Part shown: piece by piece, positions 1 through 11,900 of the stretch
How the letters are laid out: the number at the start of each line of letters is the position of its first letter
Position numbering within the stretch: position 1 is the first letter of the stretch
NCBI GenBank assembly: GCA_942159475.1
Contig: OW804097.1
Span: 4,183,685 to 4,247,684 of the forward strand
DNA: 64,000 bases
Source: Sthenelais limicola
Taxonomy: Eukaryota > Annelida > Polychaeta > Phyllodocida > Sigalionidae
Direction: 5' to 3'
Notes under the pieces: model-generated
Databases searched by the model: none
Seen by the model: only the letters and a program-made list of their open reading frames with translations
What the model was told of the DNA's origin: nothing
Program-made: the position numbers and the translations under genes

Positions 1-1167
1 TAAACAGCTTTATTCAATATATATCAACAAAACTTGCTGAGTTGAATACATATGGAGAGCCGACCAATACTCTGATGGAAATGTAATGTTAGTGTAAAAT
101 CCTACTTTGCAAAGTTAAGAGATTTATTTTTAAAAGTCTCATTCAGACATGCATCTGCATGTTATAGCTGTACTCACAGCTAACGTAGGTAAAAGAGTAA
201 ATATTTTCTACCTTTTGTTCAATTCTTTTCCAACCCTTCGAAAAGACATTTGAGCAACATTTTCAAGGATTTTATATGGTTTTCTTTGCTACAGGGCTTC
301 TAAAACGTCCTCATTAGTATTTGGAGGATCCACCTGTATCCTTTCTTTGGATGACACATTCTTATCACACTTATAAACGCTCGTTTTCTCATGGCCTAAT
401 CCACTTCACAGTTCATTAACCCAAAGCAACAGTTTACCTCAGTTATTAACAACCTTTTCAATTCATAATTTCAGTTAATGATATTTCCTGTACAAATGTA
501 CATAATTCCCTTCGTCAGACGGGTCAACTAAGTTCAAATTTAAAATTTAACATCCTATTTTTGTGTTCCTGTATACATACACATAATCTTATTATACCCT
601 GTACACTATTATATTTACATTTATCAGTTACTTATTAAATTTAACCTTTAAAACACGTTAACCTCCAACAGTGCATATATAATGCCAGGGAATGCGATTA
701 ACATTGTGTTTGGTCTCACATACAGCCAATTCACCCCTGCCAGAGGCTCATTCGATGGCTCAGCATCTCACTAGGGCTAGGAGTAATGGCCTACAATTCG
801 CCTTAAAAAATCCCCTCACATAACACAGAATTAAGACAAATATACAGTTCAAATATTCCAACATACGTAGTATGGACCTTTTTCAGCATACTTTAGCCAA
901 ATCTATTAAATATGTAGAACTGTAGATTGTGCATTTTCAGACGCCCTGACACTTCTTAGAGTTTTTTTGTTTAATAAGTGTACTAACTTGATGCATTTGT
1001 TCTACCTTGATTTCATTTCATGAATCAAAGATGAAACTCATTTTGAAAGAACTGGTTATAATGAGTTTGCTACGATTATAATACCTTTACATTCAATGGA
1101 TCATTTCAAAACTTGTCCTAATCAGGACTGGTTCAGAGCGCACACCTGAGGGAGCGGGCTGAGGCAC
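1..1167. other. AT-rich non-coding stretch, nothing recognised
   Basis: I see no coding frame with a family signature, no repeat and no RNA gene here. Stop codons are frequent in all frames. Confidence 0.5.
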
Positions 1168-1503
1168 AATAGGGGAGTTGCATAACCGCCATTTTGAATC
1201 TTGATTCACATTGAATTATGGGAGTAATGGTACAGTGTAAAATCTATAGAAAATAGCTTGGAATATTTTCCAGTGCTCTAATATCAATATCCAAGTGTTT
1301 TACATGTTTCTTTAACGCACAACTTCATCTTTCCCATCATGCATTTGGTTTCTATAGATAATTACACAAGCTATGATATTGTTGAAATACTCTTGCAATT
1401 TTCCATAAAATTCTTGCTAAGTTTTTCTATGTAGATTTGAACTGAATCTATCCCAGCATGCAGTGCAGTAGACATGCGCAGTGGCACCTGCAACTCCCCT
1501 ATT
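1168..1503. mobile_element. MITE family A, complete copy with terminal inverted repeats
   Basis: The stretch starts with AATAGGGGAGTTGCA and ends with its exact reverse complement TGCAACTCCCCTATT. The 336-bp interior has no coding capacity. A second copy of the same sequence lies at 3628-4070: both share the CCATTTTGAATCTTGATTC block, the ATTATGGGAG block and the CATCTTTCCCATCATGCATT block. The family is not identified. The terminal repeats and the second copy support a non-autonomous DNA transposon. Confidence 0.75.
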
Positions 1504-2429
1504 ATTGCACTGTCAGGGCTATAAGGTCTGTCCAGTTCCTGAGAGTAGTCCACCACCCCACGTCCAAAGAACGTACATATAAACAGTGGACAATACAAAG
1601 CTGACAAATTATACCCATTTGAACTAAGTTGATCTGACAAGTGCAGAAAATCCAAATAATTATTTTTGTTATGAAATATGTAACATACTTCAATCTATAC
1701 ATGCTTTTCTGTTACACTACATGTACTCAGAATCTACAATCATACATTTATACAAACTGGAAGAAACAAGCCCTATTTTCCAGCATCGTCTGAAAACATT
1801 CATCATGCCTTCATCCATCTTTGGTATTTGTCAAACATCTATTGACGTCATATGTATAAGGCAAGTATATAGAAATGACTACATTATCACGTGTACATAG
1901 CAAGTCATTGCTGGGACCGAGGGAGGTTGTCTTGCGCCTTGAAACGTTCATCCTCTCCTGTTATAAACGTTCATCCTCTCCTGTTATAAAGATAATGACA
2001 TAGCTAACGGAAGTGTATAACATTTAAGCAAGTAATTATTATATATAAAATGATTCTGGAGATGGAAGGAGTCACTCACGTCGATATCTTATAAGTTTTC
2101 TTTTTATTTCAATATTTTGCCCTTGTGTGTATGTGTGTATGTGTGTGTGGAGGCGGGGCGCTTCGTCAAGGATAATACAAGAAGACTACTGCTCCAATAA
2201 AGTAAATTTGTGTAAGGAATGTGTAAACCCACGACACATAATGTGTACCAGGCGACACTTAATGTGTGGTTAATGTGTAAGAAGAGAGTGAGGAAAAGAA
2301 GGTTAGGTTGAAATTGATGGATTTTAATTGATGGTTGAATAAACTGGTGTTATTTTGTCATCAATTATATATAATATACAATAATCTATTTAACGTCAAT
2401 CGATGCCTTGATATACCTTTCTTTCATTA
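1504..2429. other. Non-coding stretch with a small tandem duplication
   Basis: No gene is seen. A 23-bp unit beginning ACGTTCATCCTCTCCTG is duplicated head to tail at 1944-1989, and a (TG)n-type run lies at about 2115-2150. Confidence 0.5.
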
Positions 2430-2830
2430 CAGGGGCGGCGGAACCGGGGGGGGGGGGGCAAGGGGGGCAAAGAAAGAGTGGTCTCTCACAGAACCTTGTG
2501 CAACTTATACTATCTATCTGAGTGCTAAAACATTCCAGTATAAAGGTCGTTCATAGATATTATATCCATCTAAAATAATATTCAAAATATCAAATTTTCA
2601 GAAAATTCTACCCCTTTATTTAGTTGATTACCTATATATATGATGTGTTCCAAAAAAATGAGTCACAAGTCGCAAAATTGATATTTTTCAAAGTGATTTC
2701 TTTTTTACGGGATCTCTTTATGACAATGTTTTGATTTTTGCAGGGTCTAGCCCTTATCGTCATATGAATGTATACAACAAATGTCAGGACATTGTATTTA
2801 ATTTATTTTTGCGTTTTGAAGGCCTTCATA

Positions 2831-4488
2831 TCAGTGGTGTTACCAGGGGGCCTAGACCTCTCAAAATGGTCTCTGTGCCCCCCCCCTAACTGAGAGGGGC
2901 AGAGCACCCCTAAAGCAATGCCTGTAGTAGGGGCCAGATGCAACGCCAGAATTTGCACTTTCCTTCAAATCACTGACTCTACATGTACAACATTACCAAT
3001 AACCCCATATTTTATTTTAACTTAATAATTCTTTTAACATTAAACTATATTTTACTTACTTTCTATCACATAATTTATTTTGCTGTAAAATATGCCTATG
3101 TAGGTTAGCATCCTATTCCAGTGGTAACTGCCTTGCTGTTTCTGGGCCTCTATTCAAAATGCATTTTAAGACTCAGAATGTCTTAACGGTCTCAAAATTG
3201 GTATTCAAACAAGAATCAGTGAGGGTGAACAGTTTACAGTTATGATTTGTTCATACTTTGTACGATTCAGGGTTTTTAGTTATTTCCATTTCCCAAAGGA
3301 AACATGACATGGTCCAGTCAAATCTAATTTCTGGACAAAATAAACATATATTGGTGAGATTTTCAGAAAATGTACAATTGGCAGCTGCCCACATTTAGTG
3401 AATTCTGCTAAATTAGGCTGCAATTTGGTCAATACTAGGTAAATTCGAGTATATTCGGCATCACATTGATTTTAGCAATCTGTTTGACTAGGTTAAACTG
3501 TATTTTGAACTTTATGTTTGTCTAAAATTTGGTTTATTTGAGAAAATTGGCGAAGCTAAATTGTATATTTTCTCAAAATCTGACCCATATTATATATGCC
3601 TGAAATGTGAGGACTCAACAGGGTTTCAATAGGGGAGTTGCATAGCCACCATTTTGAATCTTGATTCGCATGGAATTATGGGAGCAATGGTACAGTATAA
3701 TATTTGATAAAATATGTTATATTTAGCATGGGATATTACCAGTGTTCTAATGTCAATGTAAATGTGTTTTACATCCTTCCATGACACAAGACTTCATCTT
3801 TCCCATCATGCATTTGGTTTTCATTGATCATTTATACAAGCTATGATAACGGTGGTATATCACCCCAGGGTGAACCGTGGTTACTATATTTATAATCGAG
3901 AATACCTGAAAACTTATATTGCAATGTACATGTAACCGTGCCTGAATAAAGACCAGTACCAAAAAAATATAGGTGAAAACACTTTTGCAATTTTTGATAA
4001 AAATGTTGCTACATATTATGTATGTCAGATTTCAACAGAATCCATCCCGGCATGCACTGCAGTAGACATGGCCAATTCCGCCAATTTGACAACATTTGGC
4101 CCCAAACCGTGGAAAGTGATTGAATTATCATTAATTAGATTTTTTTTTGATTGGATGGTTCCACCAACATGTGGAACAACATTTTTGGCAATTTTACCCC
4201 AGATTTTTTTTTTCAAAATCCCATTTTGGGGGCAAAAATCAAATTTTTGAACTGTCATTATACCGTGGAATTGCTAAATTTCTAAATAATCATCAAAATT
4301 GAACATTTTACTTTATATGTAGTATACTTTACATTTTTGTTAGACAAATTAGAATTGTGGGGCTTTATTTCATTGTCATATGCAAATTAACTGTGATGTA
4401 TTGCAATAACATTCCAAACAGGTAAATTCAGAAGATTTTGACCTCAAGTGTGCTCCCCCCTAGACCTGCCTTCTGGTACCGCCCCTGT
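2831..4488. mobile_element. Insertion inside the family B MITE
   Basis: This segment interrupts the family B MITE. Its edges form an imperfect inverted repeat: CAGTGGTGTTACCAG near 2834 and the complement of TCTGGTACCGCCCCTG ending near 4487. This would fit a second hAT-like non-autonomous element. It carries the family A MITE copy at 3628-4070. No coding capacity is seen. Confidence 0.45.
3628..4070. mobile_element. MITE family A, copy 2, truncated
   Basis: It matches the 1168-1503 copy from its AATAGGGGAGTTGCA terminus through the block ending CAGTAGACATG, after which the right terminal repeat is missing. It also carries about 120 bp of unrelated sequence at roughly 3848-3970. The copy sits deepest in the nest. 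Confidence 0.65.
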
Positions 4489-4747
4489 GTATGGAGCATA
4501 TTTAGTTACTTTACTGGTAATTATCCATCCAGAAACATTGCAAACATACATTGCAAACATTATTTTTTTCAAAAATAAAAATATCAAACTTAAGATATAG
4601 AAACACTTATTAGGTGCCCTAGTGTTTCTATTATACAATTGGAGGGTAATGCAAACTCACCCTCAATGCTTCCCCTGCCCCCCTCCCCCGCTGCCCATCC
4701 CCCAAAAAGTTTGCCCCCCCAATATTTTATCTGTTCCGCCGCCCCTG

Positions 4748-5762
4748 TAATTCATTGTATTTGCCTTCGTTATGGCTAGACTGTATGGGGTATCGGTATC
4801 ATCTATTTCTAATCATTTAATGTGTCTTATGCTGGTTTTTCTTTAATTGATGTACCTTTGTTTAGGTAAATACTTGTCGATTCTTTGAGAAATGGGTGGT
4901 TATTTATTTGATTGCATATTATATGATATTGGTGGAAATAAATTCTGGCCTGGGTCCTTCATTGAAGGTATCATTTGAGAGAAGCAAACACCCTACAATC
5001 TTGGGTTAAAGAGATAAACCACTGTTCAACAGGGAAAAAAAACTGAAAATAACATTTTGGTTAAACTTTGCCTCGTGAAAGAACAAGGTTATGTGAATTA
5101 AAAAAGCCCATAAAACAATGTCACCGGGTTAGTTTTTATTTCAGGGAGCCCTGAAATTTATGGCTGTTCATTATAGAAGTCTATGAGAAAAGGACATTTT
5201 TTTTTCGTTTTTATTCAGAATAAAAAAAATTAAAAATAACTTTTGCCTAAAAATCTCTATAGACATAGCTAACATATTGCTTTACGCTTTCAAGCAATAA
5301 AAAATGGGGGTCACCAAATTTTTAAAAAAAAGTTATTCAACTGAATCTGCATCCTGATGAGTTAGAAACAGGAATATTGAAGGTATTCTAAATAATATCT
5401 TTCAAAATATGTTGAGATATCCTGTTCTCTCATGCATGAATGTAAACCTGTATTGTGGCTATGTTTAGAAAACATTTCAACTGAAAAATGTTATTTGTCC
5501 GTCTGAAATCTTGGAAAAACTGAAAAAATATTCATGCATCCATCCGGACTTCAATACTAAACTTTGGTGGTCTCTAAAATGAAAAAAAGATACGCTGAGA
5601 TCCATTTTGTTTGCTTTTTGTTATCCCCCAACCACGTTCCTTCTCAAGATGAAGTTTGAAAAAATGATTGTCACTCCTTATTTTTCATGCACTCCTGCCT
5701 GCAGCAGTGCATATAGGACAAGGGTTTATCTCTTTAAACCATGCATAACTCGTACCTAAGAA
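4748..5762. other. 3' flank of the Roc-COR-CARD gene, nothing else recognised
   Basis: Non-coding AT-rich sequence downstream (minus strand) of the stop codon at 5763-5765. AATAAA-like strings occur in minus orientation near 5200, but none stands out as the poly(A) signal. Confidence 0.4.
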
Positions 5763-5921
5763 CTATTTGGACCACCAGGTTGTTCTTGCATCTAGTCCCA
5801 TGTTGGTTAGAATGAAATCCTGTTTATCATCTTTGACTGCTTGCAGGAAGCCTCGGAAGTGACCAATCGTTCGGATGTGGTCCAATAAAAGCAGGACTTG
5901 AGCTTCCTGACTCTCAAATGA
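5763..5921 (-). CDS. Roc-COR-CARD exon 10: C-terminal part of CARD-like domain and stop
   Basis: Acceptor ATTTCCAG, phase 0. It encodes ESQEAQVLLLLDHIRTIGHF then RGFLQAVKDDKQDF, the classic end of a CARD (LLD.I...G...F..FL.A+). The frame stops at TAG (5763-5765) after WWSK. Together with exon 9 this completes a six-helix death-fold at the C-terminus. Confidence 0.75.
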   Translation of the reverse strand, partial: SFESQEAQVLLLLDHIRTIGHFRGFLQAVKDDKQDFILTNMGLDARTTWWSK

Positions 5922-8900
5922 CTGGAAATAATCATCATCATTATCTCTCCATGTACCCTTATAAGATAATACAAAAATGATAGGTGAATGAGCTTTGTGA
6001 TTATTATCATTGACTTCCTTTATGCTGAATGCATTTCATTTCCTCAAAATGCAGAAATAATATCAATATTTGAATGAAACATATAATTCATTTATTATAC
6101 GCGCATGCTATATGAGAGGTGCTATAAGTGGGGTGCTATAAAAATAGTCATATAGGACGTGTCCTATAAAAATGTAGTTGTCTAAAAATAGCTCTGACTC
6201 AGCACTTCCGCTGTCTCCGCGGAGATCCCCGCGGAGATCCCCGCGATCGGTAATCCACCTGTGATTATAAAAATACATAATAAACACCACACCATTAAAT
6301 AGAGAATTAAATTCTCTATCAAATGATGTAAGGTTTATTATTGTAGCTCAAGAAATGGCTATGATATGAACGTTTTAGTTCAACCAAGTCAGTAAGTAAA
6401 CACTGCATGATCACACAGTCCTGACAGCTCACTCACACAGTCCTGACAGCTACAACAAGCCTACTGAAGGTGCTCTCAGCGGGGCAGCTGGGGCTCTCTG
6501 AGAGTTCTTTAATACTCTTTCAGTGATATCTGATGATGATCAAATTTTATGCACATATAATAAATATAGAATGGAACTCGCCATATAGAATGGAACTCGC
6601 CAGCAAGACTTGATTCGTCCACATAAGCACTCTGCCTACGGCATCGTGCTTATGTGGACGAATCTCGTCCTATAAATTTTCGATTATTGCCGGCTCGTCC
6701 CATTCTCTCTATTTATTGACCCCGATGTTGTGGTAGGCCTATATTTGGTCATATTTAGGGTACAGATTAAGTTTTCTGAAATACGATTCACTGGATTGTT
6801 GAATCAGCTTTAGATATTTTATCTGCTTATCTGGTTGAACATGGTTTCTGCCAACAAACTACTCGCCTTTGCTTGAATCTGTGATCTAGTAGCTTTATCA
6901 ATGGCTTTATTTGCCTCCAGTCGAGCAGCCAAAGTGGATCTGTACTTCAAATTCTCAACAATAATTGGTTTGTGGTCGATCAGGAAGTCAAGAAGAAGCT
7001 TCACGTTGCTCAACCATGTGAAGTTGGGGATGGAATCATCAACAAGTTGGTCCTCTACCTCCGGTCTTGCTCTTGCTCTGAAAGTAAGATATTGTCCAAG
7101 AGAGACATAAGTAGTTATATCAACTATCAAGTACCTCACTGAGAAAATTCTATGGGATTATATTATTACTACTATTAAATGAAATTAGCAAGCTGTAAAA
7201 CTAATAAATTCTGAGAACATAAAATATTGATTATCTTTTCTATGATCTCACAATCAAAATATTGGGAATTGGTGATTGTCGTAATACTGTGGAAAATAAT
7301 CATCTGAGTAATGTATGACATGAATGTTTAACGTTCTGTCATTTAAGTAATGTAGTGAGAGCTATTTCAAATAAAACAATTAGTTCGGTCCTTTCCTATA
7401 GTTTAGCAATAGTTTCTTATTATGACATATTTAAGGAAATATCGCGTAATGTTTATATGTATTTACACAGTAATTAGGAATATTTCAACCAATCAACTAA
7501 ACCAGGGTAATGAATGATCCATTCACTTACACTTTCATCTTGGTCTTCGATTTTTGGTGAGCTGATGATCCTAGAATAGAGGAAGTATTTCAAACCTTAA
7601 ATAGAATGAATACTATTACAATACCACTTTAATAACCATAACATCTAAACTGGTTCATTGTGTGGTGAAATTATTGAGCTCAAATAACTAACGTGGTATA
7701 TAAATCTACTCACTGCACTTACTTAGGACCACTAATTTAAAGTTAGTGTAAATTGGGGTCTCCACTGGCTGTGGTAAGCTCTATGGTAAGCTCTATGGTA
7801 AGCTCTGTGGTAAGCTCCGCGGTAAGTCTTGTGATGGTGCTGTGATGGTGAGAAGTGGCGAGGACCTGCCTACATGGCCAATGAACCATGTAGGCAAGAT
7901 CTCATCATTCGTCTCCACCTACAGCACCAGCACAAACCATCGCAAGGCTTACCATAGAGTTTATCGCAGCCAGTGGAGACCACCCTTAAGGGTTAGTTTT
8001 GATATCAATCCATGTATTCTATTCCACCTTACAGGACATTGGAAAAAACAGTGCTTCATGGCTTTCCTAAGTCTATTTGAGCTAACACTACGGGAAATAA
8101 CCAAGCTCCCGAAAACATCACACTGACGACGGCAGCAAGAGACTATTCAAGCCTAATTTAAACATTATCGCTAATACTTATTACTAGCCATATTGATTAG
8201 TATATGTGTTGCACATCGTCGTTTTTAAGAGTTGAATAAGCTGCATTTATCAACAATTAATAGCTCTGAATTGTTTGGGGATGTCCTCATCCTAAGCCAC
8301 CAAGCCTGACGTCACCACAATTATCAATATTATATACCAGGGATATCTGGGGAATGATAATTTGAGTGAAAGCAAGAGGGTTTAAACCTAGTTCATTAGT
8401 TTTCAGTATTGATATAATACTGTGTGTCCCCAGTACTAATGCTACAAATAAAGGTATATAGTGATCTGCCCTTGCCTGAACAATCAGGAGGCACAGACTT
8501 ATCCTGCAAAATACCAGAAATAAAACAGACCCTTAGCATATGATCGTAACAAGAAAATTCATCAGCAATTTCACATAAGGACCCTTTGGTCATTGTAAAA
8601 ATTCCTCACCACGCCATGCTCCCGGGGAGCATAACGCCACTTTTCCTAATCCATGACTTAGAATCCGCGTAGTAAGTTTTTGCATCTATTTTTACTTGTT
8701 GAGCTTCAAGACCCTCATCAGGGTAAAATATGAAACGTGTAAAGGTAGATTTGAATCCCAAAATCACTTACCACAGTGTTTGAGTCATGTTTTGTTTTCT
8801 TGGGACAACTTATCGGACCTCTCAATACTTGACTCTCTCTCCGTGACGGTTGGATCAGCAAGGGCTCGATCTCGGCGCGAATTAGAAACCTCATGCCAGT

Positions 8901-11900
8901 CTAGGGTGGTTACATCCCAAGTCGGTAGGCGGGGCCAGCGTCAGCTGCTCAGGTTCCCCTGGCGTGTTTGCCGCGCATCAAAATCTCCCGCCCGGTCTTG
9001 CGACCCTAATACGGACTCGAGAAAGCAATGAGGAGCTGTTACACCCCCCCCACTTATTCACAGTCAAACCCGTACTAGCCAACTGGAAAAATACCTCTAT
9101 CTGACCTTAGCAGGGTGCCCAGAGATCTACTCCTTATAAGGGTACCAAACCGTCGGGACCAACTGCAACAAGTAACGGCAGACTCTCGTCCACGATTACA
9201 CGCCATATTTGTGTGTATAGGTTTTTTTGTAACGCCATCCTCACAGCGTGGCCTATCTCATTGCAGGTTGAGACCAAATTCCTGTATGGCAGAATTTATG
9301 GATAATTCATTAACCTTCACTTAACTTCAGTGAAGAACTTCATTTTATAACCAACATCCCCATATTGCTGAAAATATGCTGATGAATTCTCCCAATAGTT
9401 CCCAAAACACTAAATTATCCGTTTCCAGCCAGATTCCCACCCCCAAATAGACACCGTCAGGTGCTGCCCCCTATGACCAAACTTTGTTCATAGAACTAGC
9501 AACTTTCCCTAGGCATCCATTCGGTGTGACACTCACGCCCAAACATGGCGTCGAATGGCTTCCCTTCTCGAGTTTGGAATCCTGTGTTGAGCTGGTTAAA
9601 CCCCTAAGTATTTTACATTCTCGTCTGTTCCATGACTACGGGAACACCACGCCATATTTGAGCATCAGTATAGATGTTGCTAAGCGCACTGGTTATTTTA
9701 TTGCTCGCTTAGTCTGATACTGTGGCGTGCGCCCGCAGCTCACTACATTTCTGACTCACCTGATTTATTGCTTTTCGTAAATACCGCACCTCGCTTCTGC
9801 TCCGATGTTATTTTCAAGTCTTAGTCACGAGTTATACGTCGGCGCCCTGTCTATCCCACTGGAGTTCTCCTGAATCCAGTCGCATACCCATTTTTGGGCG
9901 TCAGAATACAGTCTTGTTACAACATAAATCTGTCTTAAGAACTAGCTCATGGGTTATTATCGTTTCCTTTTTGCCTTACTGATAGTTAGCTTGGGCTTGC
10001 GACCTGGATTACGTTTGGTCGGTACCGGCTCTATCTGAGTTTGCTCTTCAGGAAACTTTTCCATGAGTCTTTCCATGAACCTATTATTTTCGACTGCAGA
10101 CACTTTCTTTACCTGTGTGATATTCACGCTCTTACCCATCATCTTTCCAGTACTGAGCTGTTTTAGACGGACCGTGAATTTAGATGGAATATCTACCACT
10201 AGCCATGGACCAGTGTAGGCGTTCTGCAGCTTCATACTCGTATGTTTTTGGAGTAATCTGTTTATTTTAACGTATACAATGTCACCCAATTTAATATCAT
10301 GATCTTTAGCCCCCTTATCATGTCTTGTCTTCATCTTCTCTTGAGCCCTCTCCAAACTAATAGCTGCTTGCAAAGCTGCCTTAGACTGAGTATTCACAAT
10401 ATCCAGCAAATGGGCTGTAATAGGACGAATTTCTTCGTCCACATTTAATATTGCCTCCTCCGGCGGCGTCACCGCATTTTTACCGAATACTAGTAAATAA
10501 GGAGAATGACCCAAACTGTTAGAATCAGAGATATTTAGGGCAAAAACTACCGCAGCCAAGTATAAATCCCAGTCTCGCTGGTACTTTTGCACATACATTT
10601 TTATTGACTGAACCAAACTTTGGTTTTGGCGTTCTACTTGACCCTGTGTAGTAGGTTTCCAGCTACTACTGAATACCTGCTGTATTCCAAAAGCTTTACA
10701 AAAAGATGTGAAAGTTACACTACGGAAATTTGAGCCATTATCGCTGAAAAGCTTATTTGGGACTCCCACGACGCACAGAATGTTGTTGAAAAATTCTTGT
10801 TTCAAAGTTGTGGCGTCAATAGCATGGGTTGCCCAAGCAAAACAGTACCGACTATATATATCCACTACTACGTGAATATACTTTCGGCCAGCGTTTGACT
10901 GTGTTATTGGTCCAATAGTATCAATCATCAGACAGGACATGGGTGCCGGTGCTGGGTCTCTCAGTGCCATTGGTAATTTATATGGATGTTTTGATTTCTT
11001 ATTCCTTAGACACTGATCACAAGTCCCCACGTAATCAACGATATCTTTTGTCATTAACGGCCAGTAAAATCGTGCACTTACTACGCTCAATAAGCGCACT
11101 GACCCTAAATGACCTGCCATAGGTCTATCATGTAACAATTCTAGTACAGGCCGAATACAGGTGCCTGGCAACACTACTTGGTAGAGTCTTGCTGCATCCC
11201 TAATTTTCGTGCCTGTAGGCAGTCTGCATAGCATACCCGAATTCACAAAAAACTGATCATGTGTGAGTAAAATCTGTCTAGCCTTCGCCGCATCCTTAGG
11301 CAGCGTTTTGGAGCCAATGTAGTCCAATATACCAGAACAGAACTCGTCTTCCCATTGGGCTTGTATAAATTCGTCCTGAGACAGAGGCATCCCCAGTTTT
11401 TCTTGTAAGTCACCGAAAAATGCTCTGTCAACTTTAGGTACTTCATTAGCTAACGCCTTTCTTTTAGCCACAGCCCTACTTGGTTGGGCGTGCGACTTGG
11501 CTATCCCTGATTTATTCACTGTTTTTGTTTTAAATTTCGGGGTTCTTATTTTAGCTGCTATTTTCCTGTCTTCCCTCAATTTCTCAGATATTGCAGTTTT
11601 CTGCTTAGTAGATTCCCTTGTCTGTGCCACGTTTATAGTATAAAACGATTCTTTCTTACCAGCAGGGCGTCCAAATCTCTGAAAAACCGGTTCCAACACA
11701 GCTACCTTCTCATTACATGAATCCCCACATACAGAAACACTGGCCAAATGATGAACTGTCTCCTGTCTCCCTGAATTGATGTCAATAAAAGGTATCGTTG
11801 TGTCAGTAAGTGTCTCTACTAACACTGATCTTACTAATGCATCTTTTACTCTGGGATAGGGGGTTCCACCTTTCCATCCCTTGAGAATAGGCCTATTACG

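Larger units (their letters stand above)
2634..4640 (-). mobile_element. MITE family B, copy 1, split by an insertion and truncated
   Basis: Positions 2634-2830 and 4489-4640, read on the minus strand, match the two parts of the family B copies at 48070-48482 and 55147-55558. Shared landmarks are the terminal block GACTTGTGACTCATTTTTTT, the segment around CTTAAGTTTGATATTTTTAT and the block AATTACCAGTAAAGTAACT. About 1.66 kb of unrelated DNA sits between the two parts, and roughly the first 100 bp of the element is missing. Confidence 0.65.
2430..4747. mobile_element. Outer hAT-like element of a nested transposon cluster
   Basis: The ends are a perfect 15-bp inverted repeat: CAGGGGCGGCGGAAC at 2430-2444 and its reverse complement at 4733-4747. 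A CAGGGGCGG-type terminus is common in hAT-superfamily elements. The flanking 8-mers (TTTCATTA on the left, TAATTCAT on the right) do not match, so no target-site duplication is confirmed. The interior is non-coding and is itself made of other elements: a split family B MITE, a further insert and a family A MITE. Poly-G and poly-C runs lie just inside both ends. Confidence 0.55.
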
